A stretch of DNA of 64,000 bases from Diadophis punctatus similis (lineage: Eukaryota > Chordata > Lepidosauria > Squamata > Dipsadidae): assembly GCA_023053685.1 (NCBI GenBank), contig JALIGW010000001.1, positions 157,291,047 through 157,355,046 of the forward strand, given 5' to 3'. How positions within the stretch are numbered: position 1 is the stretch's first letter; each line of letters opens with the position of its first letter. The notes below the pieces were generated by a model. The model ran no database searches. It saw nothing but the letters and a program-made list of their open reading frames with translations, and was not told where the DNA came from. Shown one piece after another: positions 47,805 to 58,420 of the stretch. Position numbers and translations under genes: made by a program.

Positions 47805-48841
47805 ATTTTAGGGATCTGCTTAAGGAACATTAGTCCAGGAAGGAATCAGAGAAGAAATCCACAAAATCAAATTTTTAAAAGGTAGTCCACCAAGAATCTG
47901 CTTCCCACCTTAAGTACTATGTAAACCACTCAGGATTTAAAAAAATATGTAAGAAATGGTTTTTAAAAGATTAATATAGACAAATTATCTAGATTTAATA
48001 CTGGCTTTCTGGAACAACCTGGCTTAACTAAGGATATGATATGCGTAAGAAATAAAACACAAGTGTCTGATCTTTATCTAAATTCTATTGATGTCAGTGA
48101 GTCTATTTCTATTAGTTCTAGTTCAAGATTTAATTCAAACTCCTGAAAATTAATTTGCAAAATTCCAAAATTGATCCAGGCTTTCAAAAATGGACAGTTA
48201 TGTCAAGCTGTGCCATGTCAGATGGATTGAACATTTCTATATTCATCTTTTAAATTATATTCTACATCAAGCTAATTACCCAACAATTCAAAAGGGACAA
48301 TGATGCTAATAGATGGAAAAGAAGGAGAACAGAAATCTGTTAGTCTCATACCTGATAGATAGGGAAGGATGGAAATGCACCAACATCCTTGAAATATTTT
48401 GCTGTGGAAAATGCAAAGAATTGCAGTCTACAATGATATCAACTTTTCAGATGTTGAATAAATGGTGTGAGTATGTGTGGCTTGTTTCAAAACTGGTTTG
48501 ATTAAATCACCCCATAAAGCAGTTCTGTGCAGCAACAAGATATTTTTTACTCATTGTATGAGACCAGTCACTTCTGTAGCCCTTCAGTTGACATTTCTAC
48601 AAAAGCCATTTGCCTTCAAGCAACCTTACCAGTTGCAATAGATTGGGCCTTCTTTGTGCTTTGCAAGATAACAAATTAGTTCAAAGAGAGTGATAGATCC
48701 TGTAATATCCAGCACTTAGAGTTAGGTGCCAAGATGGTTCGTGCCTATTGGATGCATCATCCCTTTCTTCCTATTGTTATTTTAATGCTCTAGAATAGAA
48801 GAGACGTCACCTGGTGTCCCACTTTCCATCCATAATGTTAT
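47805..48841. other. No recognisable feature
   Basis: About 1 kb without a recognisable repeat or coding frame. Confidence 0.4.
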
Positions 48842-48988
<147 letters not shown>

Positions 48989-49052
48989 TTGGGTTAACCC
49001 AAACCTCTGAGATTGTCCATGCTAATTACTCATAGTAGTGTTTCTAGTAGTG

Positions 49053-49111
49053 TTCGTTCATTCATTCATTCATTCATTCATTCATTCATTCATTCATTCA
49101 TTCATTCATTT
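49053..49111. repeat. (ATTC)n microsatellite
   Basis: About 14 ATTC units starting from a GTTC variant. Confidence 0.95.
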
Positions 49112-49258
49112 GATAGCTCTACTGAAAGGTTGTGTGCTTGCTCTGATCTGGATATAAGGATTAGCTGGGTAAGTACATTAATTTATGAACAATGCCCATT
49201 CTGCACAGTCCTTGTGGCTCTCTATGAAAGAATTATTATTCTTTCTGAATGATGAATA

Positions 49259-49506
49259 AGCCGAGGTGGCGCAGTGGTTATAAGCAGCACTGAAACCTTC
49301 AGCTGATTGCTAGTTCAGCAGTTCAGCTGTTCAAATCTCACCAGGCTCAAGGTTGACTCAGCCTTCCATCCTTCCGAGGTGGGTAAAATGAGGACCCAGA
49401 TTGTTGGGGACAATATACTGAACTCTGTAAACTGCTTAGAGAGGGCTGTAAAGCACTATGAAGTGGTATATAAGTCTAAGTGCTATTGCTATTGCTATTG
49501 CTATCA
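49259..49506 (+). mobile_element. MIR-like tRNA-derived SINE, ATTGCT-tail subtype
   Basis: Head GCCGAGGTGGCGCAGTGG, duplicated GTTCAGCAGTTCAGC as in the copy at 2697, and tail of three to four TGCTAT units. Closest to the 2697 copy. Confidence 0.92.
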
Positions 49507-50540
49507 TTTCCAAAAGAGAGCAAATAAATTCAGAGTATCACCTTAGCAAAGATCAAGGCAAAATAAACATTAAAAAATGTGGCCAGATTAATGCAGAATC
49601 AGGTTTTGATTATCAGTACAGAATTGAAGTTGGAATATTTCTGATTTCATTATACTTGTAAAAATTCTTACTTGTTTAAACTAGTTTTTTTTAATTAAAA
49701 AATACATTACTCAGTATCACTTAGTAACTGTTTAAATGAAAAGTTCTGGGCACATCTGGATGGACAAAATGCAGATTAATGTCCAACTTCTAGATGGTTA
49801 TTAGAGTGAGCCTCTGAGGAATCCTAGGTTGGCAATTTTAGTTCAATGGAACTGGATGGAACTGGATGGAACTGGAATCATATGGAGGCTTAAGAAGCAT
49901 CTGTTTAAAAAAAGCTTGAGCCACAGGCTAGGTTTACTAAGAATTGGATCAGCTCTTCATCGTAAGCATGGATGCACTTGAGTCATTTCTAATCTCTGCC
50001 TTGTGGACCACAAAGATTGGCTGTTCTTTATCTGAGCTCCTATCAAGGCTTCGCATTAAACCCCTGCTCATTCTAGCCTTGAGCAGAATTTCCGAATACC
50101 TCCATTTCTGGAAGTTTAACTTTACGAAGTTGGATTGCTAAACCTCGGCTATAACACTCATGCATCAACACCTTAAAACCTTGAAGCTAATGTCAGACTT
50201 ACAGACAGATGGATTTCTACAAATTTTCATTTGACTTTCATCATATTGGAGGCACATCAGTCAGACTGCACACAAACACGCACCCAAATCAGCAAGCTTA
50301 TATGCTCAATTCAACTCACTTTTGAGTTCCTTTGAAATTAATAGAGTTTAAGCATTATGTCAACTAGTCTTTAAATGATATGGATGAAAAATTTAAAATG
50401 AGAGTCAAGCACGCTACCTGTGATCTATGGGCTTGAGTTGACTACTCCAGCAAGTAGTACACCCAGCATCATCAGAGTGTCAAGCAAGTTCTCTCCCTTC
50501 TCCAAAACAATGGCTTCATCGTTTAACAAATTCTTTATAA
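49507..50540. other. No recognisable feature
   Basis: A short tandem repeat GGAACTGGAT occurs three times near 49849-49874. Nothing else recognised. Confidence 0.4.
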
Positions 50541-50855
50541 CAATCCTCAGGTTGTGATGGCAAATTGGGGTCCGAATTTATGTTGCTAAGCAATGTAATC
50601 ATAAAGTGTGATGTCACATGGCAATCCTGGTAGTCCTGGTTGCCATCATGACTTCGTGACTTCATGGGATGTTAAAAGAAAGAGGCAGGAGTCCCAGGCA
50701 ATCAGACTGTGCAGATGCACAGGTGCTGTGGGAGCACTACAGAAATTGCTCCCACTCCTGCAGGGGGGGGACTCTACAGGAGTGGGAGCAACTTCTGACT
50801 TCCAGCTGGGTTTCCCATTGATTTTGCTTATGGGAAGCCTCCAGAGAACCTCACA
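50541..50855. mobile_element. Diverged member of the CAGGTAGTCC DNA-transposon family
   Basis: CAATCCTCAGGTTGTGATGG, GCAAATTGGGGTCC and GTTGCTAAGCAATG correspond to the end of the element at 54154 (minus strand), and TTGATTTTGCTTATGGGAAG to its middle. Contains an internal dyad around ACTCCTGCAGG / CTACAGGAGTGGGAG. Limits approximate. Confidence 0.5.
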
Positions 50856-50964
50856 CGATTGGAACTTGCTGTACTCTAATGTCTCAATCACAATTGTGTC
50901 ATGGAGATGTTGTGATATCTGGAATTCCAGGATGTAATTCCCCCTGATTCAGTGCCATAGAAGT

Positions 50965-51025
50965 CAGAATGATAGGGCTGGAAGGGACATTGGAGGTCCA
51001 ACCATGAGGTCCAACCCTCTGCCAT
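50965..51025 (-). mobile_element. CR1 LINE 3' terminus
   Basis: Antisense CR1 end (AGGGCTGGAAGGGACATTGG, GGTCCAACCCTCTGCC) with a small internal duplication of GAGGTCCAACC. Confidence 0.7.
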
Positions 51026-51032
51026 CGTAATT

Positions 51033-51180
51033 TTGTTTTTTTTATAAATTTATATAAATGTTATTAAACATTTTAAAAAGAAAATTAAAAACTAACAAAA
51101 ACTAATGCAAAGTAAAGAAAGGAAAAAAGGGGAAGAAAGGAAAGAACAAAGGTGCACAGAGAAAAGATAAAAAGAAAGAG
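51033..51180 (-). mobile_element. Possible L1 3' UTR
   Basis: T-rich start and ATAAATTTATATAAATGTTA resemble the 3' UTR of the L1 at 26430. No coding part, so weak. Confidence 0.3.
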
Positions 51181-51226
51181 CCATCATTACTTTGAATAGT
51201 CGCTGAGCAAGTAGTTGTAACCTGAG

Positions 51227-51494
51227 CAGGGGTGGGTTCCTAACGGTGTGGTCCACTCTGTCATTCCAGTAGCGGCCTGCCAATTGCGCAATTTGCCCGC
51301 GACGGCTCCGGTACCATCTTCGCCAGTCTGTCACGCGCGCCATCATTTCCCCCCGAATTTTGGGTGATTTTTGCTTCCTGCGCATGCGCGGAAGCAAAAT
51401 CGCACATGTGTAGCGAGCATACGTGTGCGTGTGCGCAAAACATGATGATGTGCGTGCAGCGCACTGGTAGGCAGGTAAGAGGAACCCGCCCCTG
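51227..51494. mobile_element. Non-autonomous hAT transposon, GGGTGGGTTCC group
   Basis: Ends CAGGGGTGGGTTCC and GGAACCCGCCCCTG; perfect 8-bp duplication AACCTGAG (51219-51226, 51495-51502). Exact NRF1-type palindrome GCGCATGCGC at 51380-51389. Confidence 0.95.
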
Positions 51495-51502
51495 AACCTG
51501 AG

Positions 51503-52038
51503 GACTACCTATAAACACATTTACTTGGCACTGTGTATCCCCAGTGACTCCTTCAGTCAGAGATAACATTAATCACATGTGCACTAGGAAGAGGATTTCA
51601 AACTAGAGCAATAACAGAAGTATACTGAGATTGGTTTGTGTTACAGGAGGGAGAAGAACCAGTAATTCTCTAGATTGCTGAGCTTCAACTCCCAGCAGGC
51701 CAAAGTGGTTCATCTCTTACAAGAATTCCTGAGTACCTTGCTTGCAGTACTAAATATTTATTATTAGCTTTATTAAGATGTCTAATATGAGATTTGATGT
51801 GACCAGGCCTCAGGGCATTTATCTGCAGCCGAAATGAGCACTTTGAATAATTAACACACAAGAAAACATAAGCTCTGTAATTATGAAGAGTTAATTCCCA
51901 ATGCTGTCCAATCTTTGGGAATCTAAAAAAAAAAGCAGCTTTTTTTTCTACCTTGCAATGCCCTTCTCCTCTCCTTTTGACCAATATTAAACATAAGGCA
52001 CAAATATGAAAAAAAAACCAACTAAGATACATATATAT
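51503..52038. other. No recognisable feature
   Basis: Near 51664-51700, GCTTCAACTCCCAGCAGGCC may be a piece of a squamate DNA element. Otherwise nothing. Confidence 0.4.
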
Positions 52039-52600
52039 CCGTGATGGCGAACCTATGGCACGCGTACCACAGGTGGCATGTGGAGCCATATCTGAGGTGA
52101 GGCATTGCCCTATGTCAGCTCCAGCGCACATGTACATGCTGTCCAGCTGATTTTCAGCCTTCCAGAGGGCGGGAGCCTGTGGATGGTGAAAAATGGACCC
52201 AATGGGCCTACCGGAAGTTCGGAACAAACTTCTGGTAGGCCCGTTGGGCTGTTTTTCACCCTTGCCAGGCTTTAGGAAAGCCTCTGGAGCCTGGGAAGAG
52301 CGAAAAATGGCCCAACGGGCCTACTGGAAGTTTGTTTCCAAACTTCCGGTAGGCCCGTTGGGCCCGTTTTTCGCCATCCACAGGCTCTGGAGGCTTTCCT
52401 GAAGTCTGGGGAGGGCGAAAAATGGTCCAACGGGCCTACCGGAAGTCCGGAGGCTTCAGTGAGGCCTGCGTGCATGCGTGGGGGGCAGTACAGGGGGTGT
52501 TTGTGCACGCATGCACAGGGGGGAGGGCATTGCATTATGGGTGTGGGCATGCACGCACACCCTTTTGGCACATGAGCAAAAAAAAGGTTCGCCATCACTG
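52039..52600. mobile_element. Non-autonomous hAT transposon, GATGGCGAACC group, with repeated dyads
   Basis: Ends CCGTGATGGCGAACC and GGTTCGCCATCACTG; perfect 8-bp duplication ATATATAT (52031-52038, 52601-52608), though this is low-complexity. The interior has alternating direct and inverted copies of GGCCCAACGGGCCTACYGGA, with three CCGGAAGT sites. No transposase. Confidence 0.9.
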
Positions 52601-52608
52601 ATATATAT

Positions 52609-53211
52609 ACATTCACAGGCATATTCATGGTGAGATGGCCATGGCTAGTTGGCTGCGGTGAGTTGTCCTAGCTAGACTCTACTTATTGTACTGCTAGATT
52701 TCAGGACATGCAACATTATGCAATGCATGGAAAATAAATAAGAAATAACAAGCAGAAGACTACAGGAAGGAGGCAGCAGAAAGAAAAGGTAATTTGACTA
52801 AATCTGGATTGTCCTCAGTGCATTTACTATACTGCTCTATTCTTTTTTCTCTTTGCAAAACATCCGTTTCCACCCCATCTGTAAGTTGCTACATACACTA
52901 GGTTGTCTTTTCTTCCTTAAGCTTTTCACCTGTTTCACCTGTTTTTTTTTTAGGATTTCTCAAATCTATTCAAACACACTTTCTCCATTTCCCCCTTCCT
53001 CCCAACCCATTCAGGCTTCCTTTAAATATGTCTTGTGACTAAATTCTCATCTTAAAAGTCATTGATATCTAGCTCTTATCCCAGGTGTTTGGATACAATT
53101 AAATATAGTCTCCTTTTGGTATTTTTATTGTGTTTATATATAATACATTTATATAATGTATTTTCTTCACATTCGTTTTTTGTTTGTTTGTTTGTTTATT
53201 GTTTGTTTCTC
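52609..53211. other. No recognisable feature
   Basis: Unassigned; TTTC/T-rich parts near 52840-52950. Confidence 0.4.
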
Positions 53212-53272
53212 TGTTGTACATCATTCAGAGTCACTTAACTTGAGTTGGGTGGCTTATAAATCCAATAAATGT
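53212..53272 (+). mobile_element. L2-type LINE 3' terminus
   Basis: GTTGTACATCATTCAGAGTC and GGTGGCTTATAAATCCAATA resemble the conserved squamate L2 end (GTACACCGCCCAGAGTC ... GGCGGTATATAAAT). A TTTG-rich stretch precedes it. Confidence 0.55.
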
Positions 53273-53708
53273 TTTTTCCCCACTTCCATGTAATGCAGCG
53301 GACAGAAGTATGCTCTTATGAACAGCCATTTTTCTTCTTTTGACATGCATTCCTTGCTACGTTGCTTCTATTATCTTTCTAAAATTATTTAAAATTTCCA
53401 TATACATTTCTCATCTTTAATAAACATTCTTCCAAGGTACATCAATTCAGTCACTTGCTGTTGCAATTGTTCACTTCATTTTCCCTGTCAAACACAACTA
53501 CCTCAGTCTTTGATACATTAATTTTCAGAATTATGCTCCTCATTACAATATACATTCTAACAGCTGCACATCACTCAGGATGTCAGCCAGTCACAGGCAT
53601 AATTTGCATCCCAAACTACATATACAATCACACACCCCGACTGGCACACTTCTAAAGTCATCAAAAGCCTATCTTATAGATTTATCTATAAAGCTATTAC
53701 ATAGCAAG

Positions 53709-53749
<41 letters not shown>

Positions 53750-54153
53750 CCTGCTCAGTGATGAGCCATTTTCTAGACATCCAATTTATTCCAATAAATA
53801 CTGTAATTATATATCATGTTATCACAGTCAGAACCAACTTTTTGTGCAAAATGTTTATTATTGCAAACCTATCCAATTTTCATAGGTTTTCTCTAAATCA
53901 AAAACATTAAAATATTTCAACAAATTCATAACAACCTACTGTAGGCTCTATGAAACTTCAAATAGGTTATTCAATTCAACAACACTTTGACCAAATCATC
54001 CCAATGAAGCACATTTGCAAACTGAAACGAGGTACTGCAATTGGTTATTATGGTTGGTTGCACAATCAGCCAGATGTTTAGAACGGATTTAGCATTTTTA
54101 TTCACCTATTACTATACCATGCATTTTGTGTTATGTATTTATTATTTATATTA
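53273..54153. other. Unassigned, with (CT)n
   Basis: (CT)n at about 53719-53746. Nothing else recognised. Confidence 0.45.
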
Positions 54154-54539
54154 CAGGTAGTCCTTGACTTAGTTCATTTTCTGACCGTTTGAAGTTACAA
54201 CACCATTGAAAAAGTAACTTATGACCATTTTTCACACTTACGACCATTGCGGCATCCTCATCATCATGTGATCAAAATTCAGACACTTGGGAACTGCTCA
54301 TATTTATGATGGTCACAATGTCCTGGGGTCATGTGATCACCTTTTACGACCTTCTGACAAGCAAAGTCAATGAGGAAGCCAGATTCCTTCACTGTATTAC
54401 TAACTTAACAACTGCAGTGATTCACTTAACAACTGTGGCAAGAAAGGTTGTAAAATGGGGCAAAGCTCTCTTAACAAATGTCTCTCTTTAGAAACAGAAA
54501 TTTTGGACTCAATTGTAGTCATAAGTTGAGGACTACCTA
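54154..54539. mobile_element. DNA transposon (MITE), CAGGTAGTCC family
   Basis: Left end CAGGTAGTCCTTGACTTA and right end TAAGTTGAGGACTACCTA are inverted repeats. Flanks TTATATTA and TATATACA are similar but not identical. Interior: repeated CTTAACAACT and ATGTGATCA motifs. 386 bp, no ORF. The half-element at 399 and the diverged one at 50541 belong to the same family. Confidence 0.75.
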
Positions 54540-54640
54540 TATACATGACATATACTGTATACTTAAAATACAACAAATTCTAATCTGAAAATGCCAACTG
54601 TAATGAGACTAGGATAAAATAATAAGGCTATGAACTAATG

Positions 54641-55176
54641 CCGTGGTGGCGAACCTATGGCACGCGTGCCAGAGGTGGCACGCGGAGCCATAGAAGCCGG
54701 CACGCGAGGGTTTCCCACCGGCAAACTGGAAGTGCGAAAAAACGCACTTCCGGTTTGCCGGTGTGCTGTTTTTTGCACTCCGGAGGGTTCAGGGAAGCTC
54801 CCTGAAGCTCCGGAATGCAAAAAACTACAAAATGGACAAACCGGAAGTGCACCTTTCCGCACTTCTGGTTTGTCCGTTTTGTAGTTTTTTGCATTCCGGA
54901 GCTTCAGGGAGCTTCCCTGAACCCTCCGGAGTGCAAAAAACAGCATACCGGCAAACCAGAAGTGCGTTTTTTCGCACTTCCGGTTTGCCGGTTTCGTGGT
55001 CCCAGGCTCCGGTAAGCCTTTGCGCGGGGGTGGGGGGTGTGTGCGCATGCGCAGGGGGCAGCATGGGGGGTGTTGTGCGCATGCATGGGGGGGAGGGAAT
55101 GGGTGTGGGCACACGAGCGCGTGCGAGCGCCCCCCCCCTTTTTGGCACGCGAGCCGAAAAAGGTTCGCCACCACTG
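54641..55176. mobile_element. Non-autonomous hAT with giant internal palindrome, GATGGCGAACC group
   Basis: Ends CCGTGGTGGCGAACC and GGTTCGCCACCACTG; perfect 8-bp duplication AACTAATG (54633-54640, 55177-55184). Positions 54718-54850 and 54859-54991 are near-perfect reverse complements (133-bp arms, 8-nt spacer), each arm itself containing a CGCACTTCCGG/CCGGAAGTGCG-type hairpin. Outside the palindrome are CpG-rich segments, including GCGCATGCGC at 55043-55052. Long open frames on both strands (to 179 codons) are by-products of the palindrome. Confidence 0.95.
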
Positions 55177-55184
55177 AACTAATG

Positions 55185-55273
55185 TATTAGTCCAATCAAA
55201 AAACATCCGACTCCCTTTTAGTAGCCATAAAACTTCCACAGAGGTAAAGGGAAAGCGGTTAGTGTCAGGCCGA
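55185..55273. other. No recognisable feature
   Basis: Short spacer between hAT elements. Confidence 0.4.
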
Positions 55274-55400
55274 AGCAGGGGCGGGTTGCTCACTTACCTT
55301 GCTGCCGGAGCCATGCGTGCGCATCTCCACGCTTCGGGGGTGCGCGCTTGCTACGCATGTGTGCCCCCTCGCGCGATTTTGCTTCTGCGCATGTGCGGAA
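55274..55400. mobile_element. hAT fragment, GGGTGGGTTCC group (one end only)
   Basis: CAGGGGCGGGTTGC start, then CTGCGCATGTGCGGAAGC typical of the group. The right end is missing, so limits are approximate. Confidence 0.6.
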
Positions 55401-57035
55401 GCAATTATGTGTCATAATTGCAATTATGTGTGACACCTACCGACACGCAATTTATTAAGCTTTTCGACCCCCAGTAGGCCAACCATGGATAAATCCAAGA
55501 AAAGAAAAGTTTCAGAATATAATAGAATCTTTAATTCAACTATATATGCTAGTTTTGTGGCCGCTCAGGAAATAGTCAGGCACGGGAAGAGTTTTGTGGC
55601 TCCCGATGTTTTCTTTTCTGTGGGAAATGGGTCCAAATGGCTCTCTGAGTGTTTAAGGTTGCTGACCTCTGTCCTAGACCAACTGGGATTATGGTGAGAA
55701 CCCACCATAAATGTTCCCTTATTTGTACAGTGGTTCCAATATATAATGAGAACTTTGTCAAATTTTTTGACAACTAGGAAAAGGCCAATGATTGTGCCTT
55801 TCAAGGTCTTGTTTGGGGTCTCATATCTTCAATTGGTTTTGCAAATATTTTGAGGGGTCAGTTGTCTGACATACTTTCAGAACATCAAGCATTCATTCTA
55901 GGCTTACCCAAACTGTGACCAAGCCCCAACATTGCATATGATGGTAGTTACCACATTTCAAATAAACTTAAATAATGTTTAAGGATAACAGGAGGAAGGG
56001 TAACAGGGCTGCTAAGGATAAAGGCAAAGATTTTCTTTCTCCCACCTCAACATTCCCCACTAATTTCCTTCTCTGACTGTCTTTCTCTTACCTTTCTCTT
56101 GATCTTCTCCTCACTGTTTTTTCCTCATCCTTCTTCTCTGTACCAGATATTGATAAATGATTGGGTCAGAAGCTCAACATAAGGAACATTCTTATATTTA
56201 AGACCACTTTAACCTTAACCAGTCTGCATGCCGATTTGAGTCTGACTCTGGTATCATTTGAGGTCCTTCCAGTTTAAGATTATAGATCTGAATCCCACAG
56301 TCTTCACCCAGCACTGGTTTTGATTACAAGGCTAGCCGAAGGAACATTTTCCTGTAGCCAGTTTACTTATCAATAAACTCTCTGCTTTGTGTTCCAGCTG
56401 CCATTGAAATGCAGTGAGACCATCTAGAAGACAATTTCAGTGTTTGTACTGAGCTTTAGAACTTCCTGCAAGGAAAGTCCTCTAGGCTAGCTTCCTAATG
56501 AGCTAGAAACTTTCAATTTAGGAAGGTTTTTTTGCATAAGTGTCTTAACTCTGATGGAAGCTGTTTTAAGTATTTGATTGGATGCCTTTTTGATTACTGT
56601 TTTAATCCCTGATGTTTTCAAATCATTGATCTTGTTATTATTGTTCTCTTTTATTGTAGGCCTTAACTGAATGTTTGTTAGCTTTCTTGAAGACTTTCAG
56701 AGGGAGGAAATCATTACACATTTTATATAAGTTGGATCCAAGTTTAGATTGGGTTCACAAATTACTAAATGATGTTTAAGTCATTTTTATTGAATAATAA
56801 AAATTGACTGAGTTTATAAACACACTAAATTAAAAACATGCAAACCGTGTCATGGGTGATCTATGTAGTATGTGAATCCAGCTTCAGGCAATGAAATCAT
56901 TCACACTGCATGAAGAAACCAAATCTACACCTACTGGGCTACCTATTGTTTACCTGTAGTGCCAACTTCCCTTTTGGGACCTTTGCAAACCTTTTATGAT
57001 TTAGTGGTGCTATTGCTGAAACTAAGCAGGGTGAC
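55401..57035. other. No assigned feature
   Basis: A small dyad GCAATTATGTGTCATAATTG lies at about 55401. The frame at 55485-55697 begins MDKSKKRKVSEYNRIFNST and has no domain I recognise; it could be part of a decayed transposase-like or host sequence, but I cannot support either. Confidence 0.35.
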
Positions 57036-57150
57036 TTTTACGTTGATTTGAATTTTTAAGCTTTTTAATCATGGGTTTCAAATGGAATACAAATGTGTTT
57101 GTGCCCATTTCTTTCCTTTTTCTTTTCCCTCCCCTTGCAGGAAAATAAAA
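57036..57150 (+). repeat. Left arm of a large inverted duplication
   Basis: 57036-57101 is the reverse complement of 58355-58420 with one mismatch over 66 bp (starts TTTTACGTTGATTTGAATTT). Similarity continues inward through CATTTCTTTCCTTTTTCTT and TTGCAGGAAAA to about 57150. No transposon family recognised. Confidence 0.85.
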
Positions 57151-57314
57151 TCAGGCACAGAACTGTCCTTAGCTGTCCTGTGTGTGGAAAACACCCAGAA
57201 ATTGTACTGTAATATTTAATATCGACTTTATTTGGTTTTACAAAGAACAGTTTAAAATAGCTTCTTACTTAAAGCAGGGAAATGTAACATTTCTATCCCA
57301 TCTTTCCTCTAAAG
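57151..57314. other. Spacer within the inverted duplication
   Basis: Unassigned; ends with the left target duplication of the hAT. Confidence 0.4.
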
Positions 57315-57621
57315 CAGCGGTTCCCAACCTGGGGGTCGGGACCCCTTTGGGGGTCGAATGATCATTTCCCAGGGGTCGCCCCAGCATCCTCAGCTCCCCC
57401 CCACTGCCACAAGCCTGGCCATATCGCGCCCCACAACCCGCGCCCCCACCGCACCCCACCCCGCTGCTGCCATTTGAGTTCTTTTACCGTTTGCGCATGC
57501 ACAGCATGCTTTGCTCATGCGCAGAGGATAAAAGAACCCAAATGGCGGCGGCGGGGTGGGTCACGGTGGGGTCGTGGGGGCGGGGCGTGGGTCACGCCAT
57601 TAGGAAGGTTGGGAACCACTG
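57315..57621. mobile_element. Non-autonomous hAT transposon, GGTTCCCAACC group (GGGTCG subtype)
   Basis: Ends CAGCGGTTCCCAACCT and AGGTTGGGAACCACTG; perfect 8-bp duplication CTCTAAAG (57307-57314, 57622-57629). Distinct interior (CTGGGGGTCGGGACCCC dyad). It lies between the two arms of the inverted duplication. Confidence 0.95.
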
Positions 57622-57629
57622 CTCTAAAG

Positions 57630-58278
57630 ACATCAAGGTGATTTACATGAGGCCAACCCTCATTTTACACTCTTAATAATTACCTGCAAGATGAACTTGG
57701 CAATGTGATAGTGATGGTCCAAAGACACCTGATGAACTTTGGATCGAATGGGGATTTTCCACCTTCTGAGCTGACCAGGAGGCAGCATTGGCCCTGATAC
57801 AACTGGAACCATTTGAATCATTTTCCCTGTTACTGAAACACTACTCACTGTGACGGAATTGATCACCTTGCTTGTCAGCCTGTGATCTCACTTCTACTCT
57901 GCTGCAAGAGAAACATTATTCCCACAACCAGACATCATAGTTGAACAAAGGGGAAAACGTGGTTTTCTTTAAATGGCAACCAGGTCCAGAGCAGCTGTTA
58001 GATCCCATATATCAATAGAACGCTTTTGAGAACTGATCCATGGAATTGCACCTTTGATAAGAACTTAGTAGAAACTCTGTTCTCTACCTGGGGGAAAAAG
58101 GAGGATTAGAAAAACTAAGGATACTTACTGAAAAATGGAGACCATCTAGTACTAAAAAAAGCTCTTAATTTGATAGGTTCTGCTCTGTGATCTTAAGCTC
58201 CCTGTCTCAGGTAGCTTCATACTTTAGCAGCATTTATTAATTGATAATGTATTTGCTAAGGACAGGTCCTTGCCTTGC
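57630..58278. other. Spacer within the inverted duplication
   Basis: No recognisable feature. Confidence 0.4.
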
Positions 58279-58420
58279 TTTTTTTTCCTGCAAAGAAAGG
58301 GAGGAAGAAGAAAAAGGAAAGAAAGGGGCGCAAGGGGAGGAAGCTAAGATGAGTCAAACACATTTGTATTCCATTTGAAATCCATGATTAAAAAGCTTAA
58401 AAATTCAAATCAACGTAAAA
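58279..58420 (-). repeat. Right arm of a large inverted duplication
   Basis: Reverse complement of 57036-57150, with about 25 extra bases near 58331-58355 (GGGGAGGAAGCTAAGATGAG) relative to the left arm. Purine-rich on the plus strand at 58285-58340. Confidence 0.85.

Noticed and set aside
51685..52227. 180-codon minus-strand frame
   Set aside because: It starts inside the hAT at 52039 and runs into unassigned sequence; no domain, no supporting splice context.
54635..55174. Overlapping open frames on both strands, up to 179 codons
   Set aside because: They lie inside the palindromic hAT; the repeated peptide blocks mirror the DNA palindrome.
57265..57676. Gly/Ala/Arg-rich frames near a GC-rich patch considered as a first exon with CpG island
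   Set aside because: The GC-rich patch is exactly the hAT bounded by the CTCTAAAG duplication.
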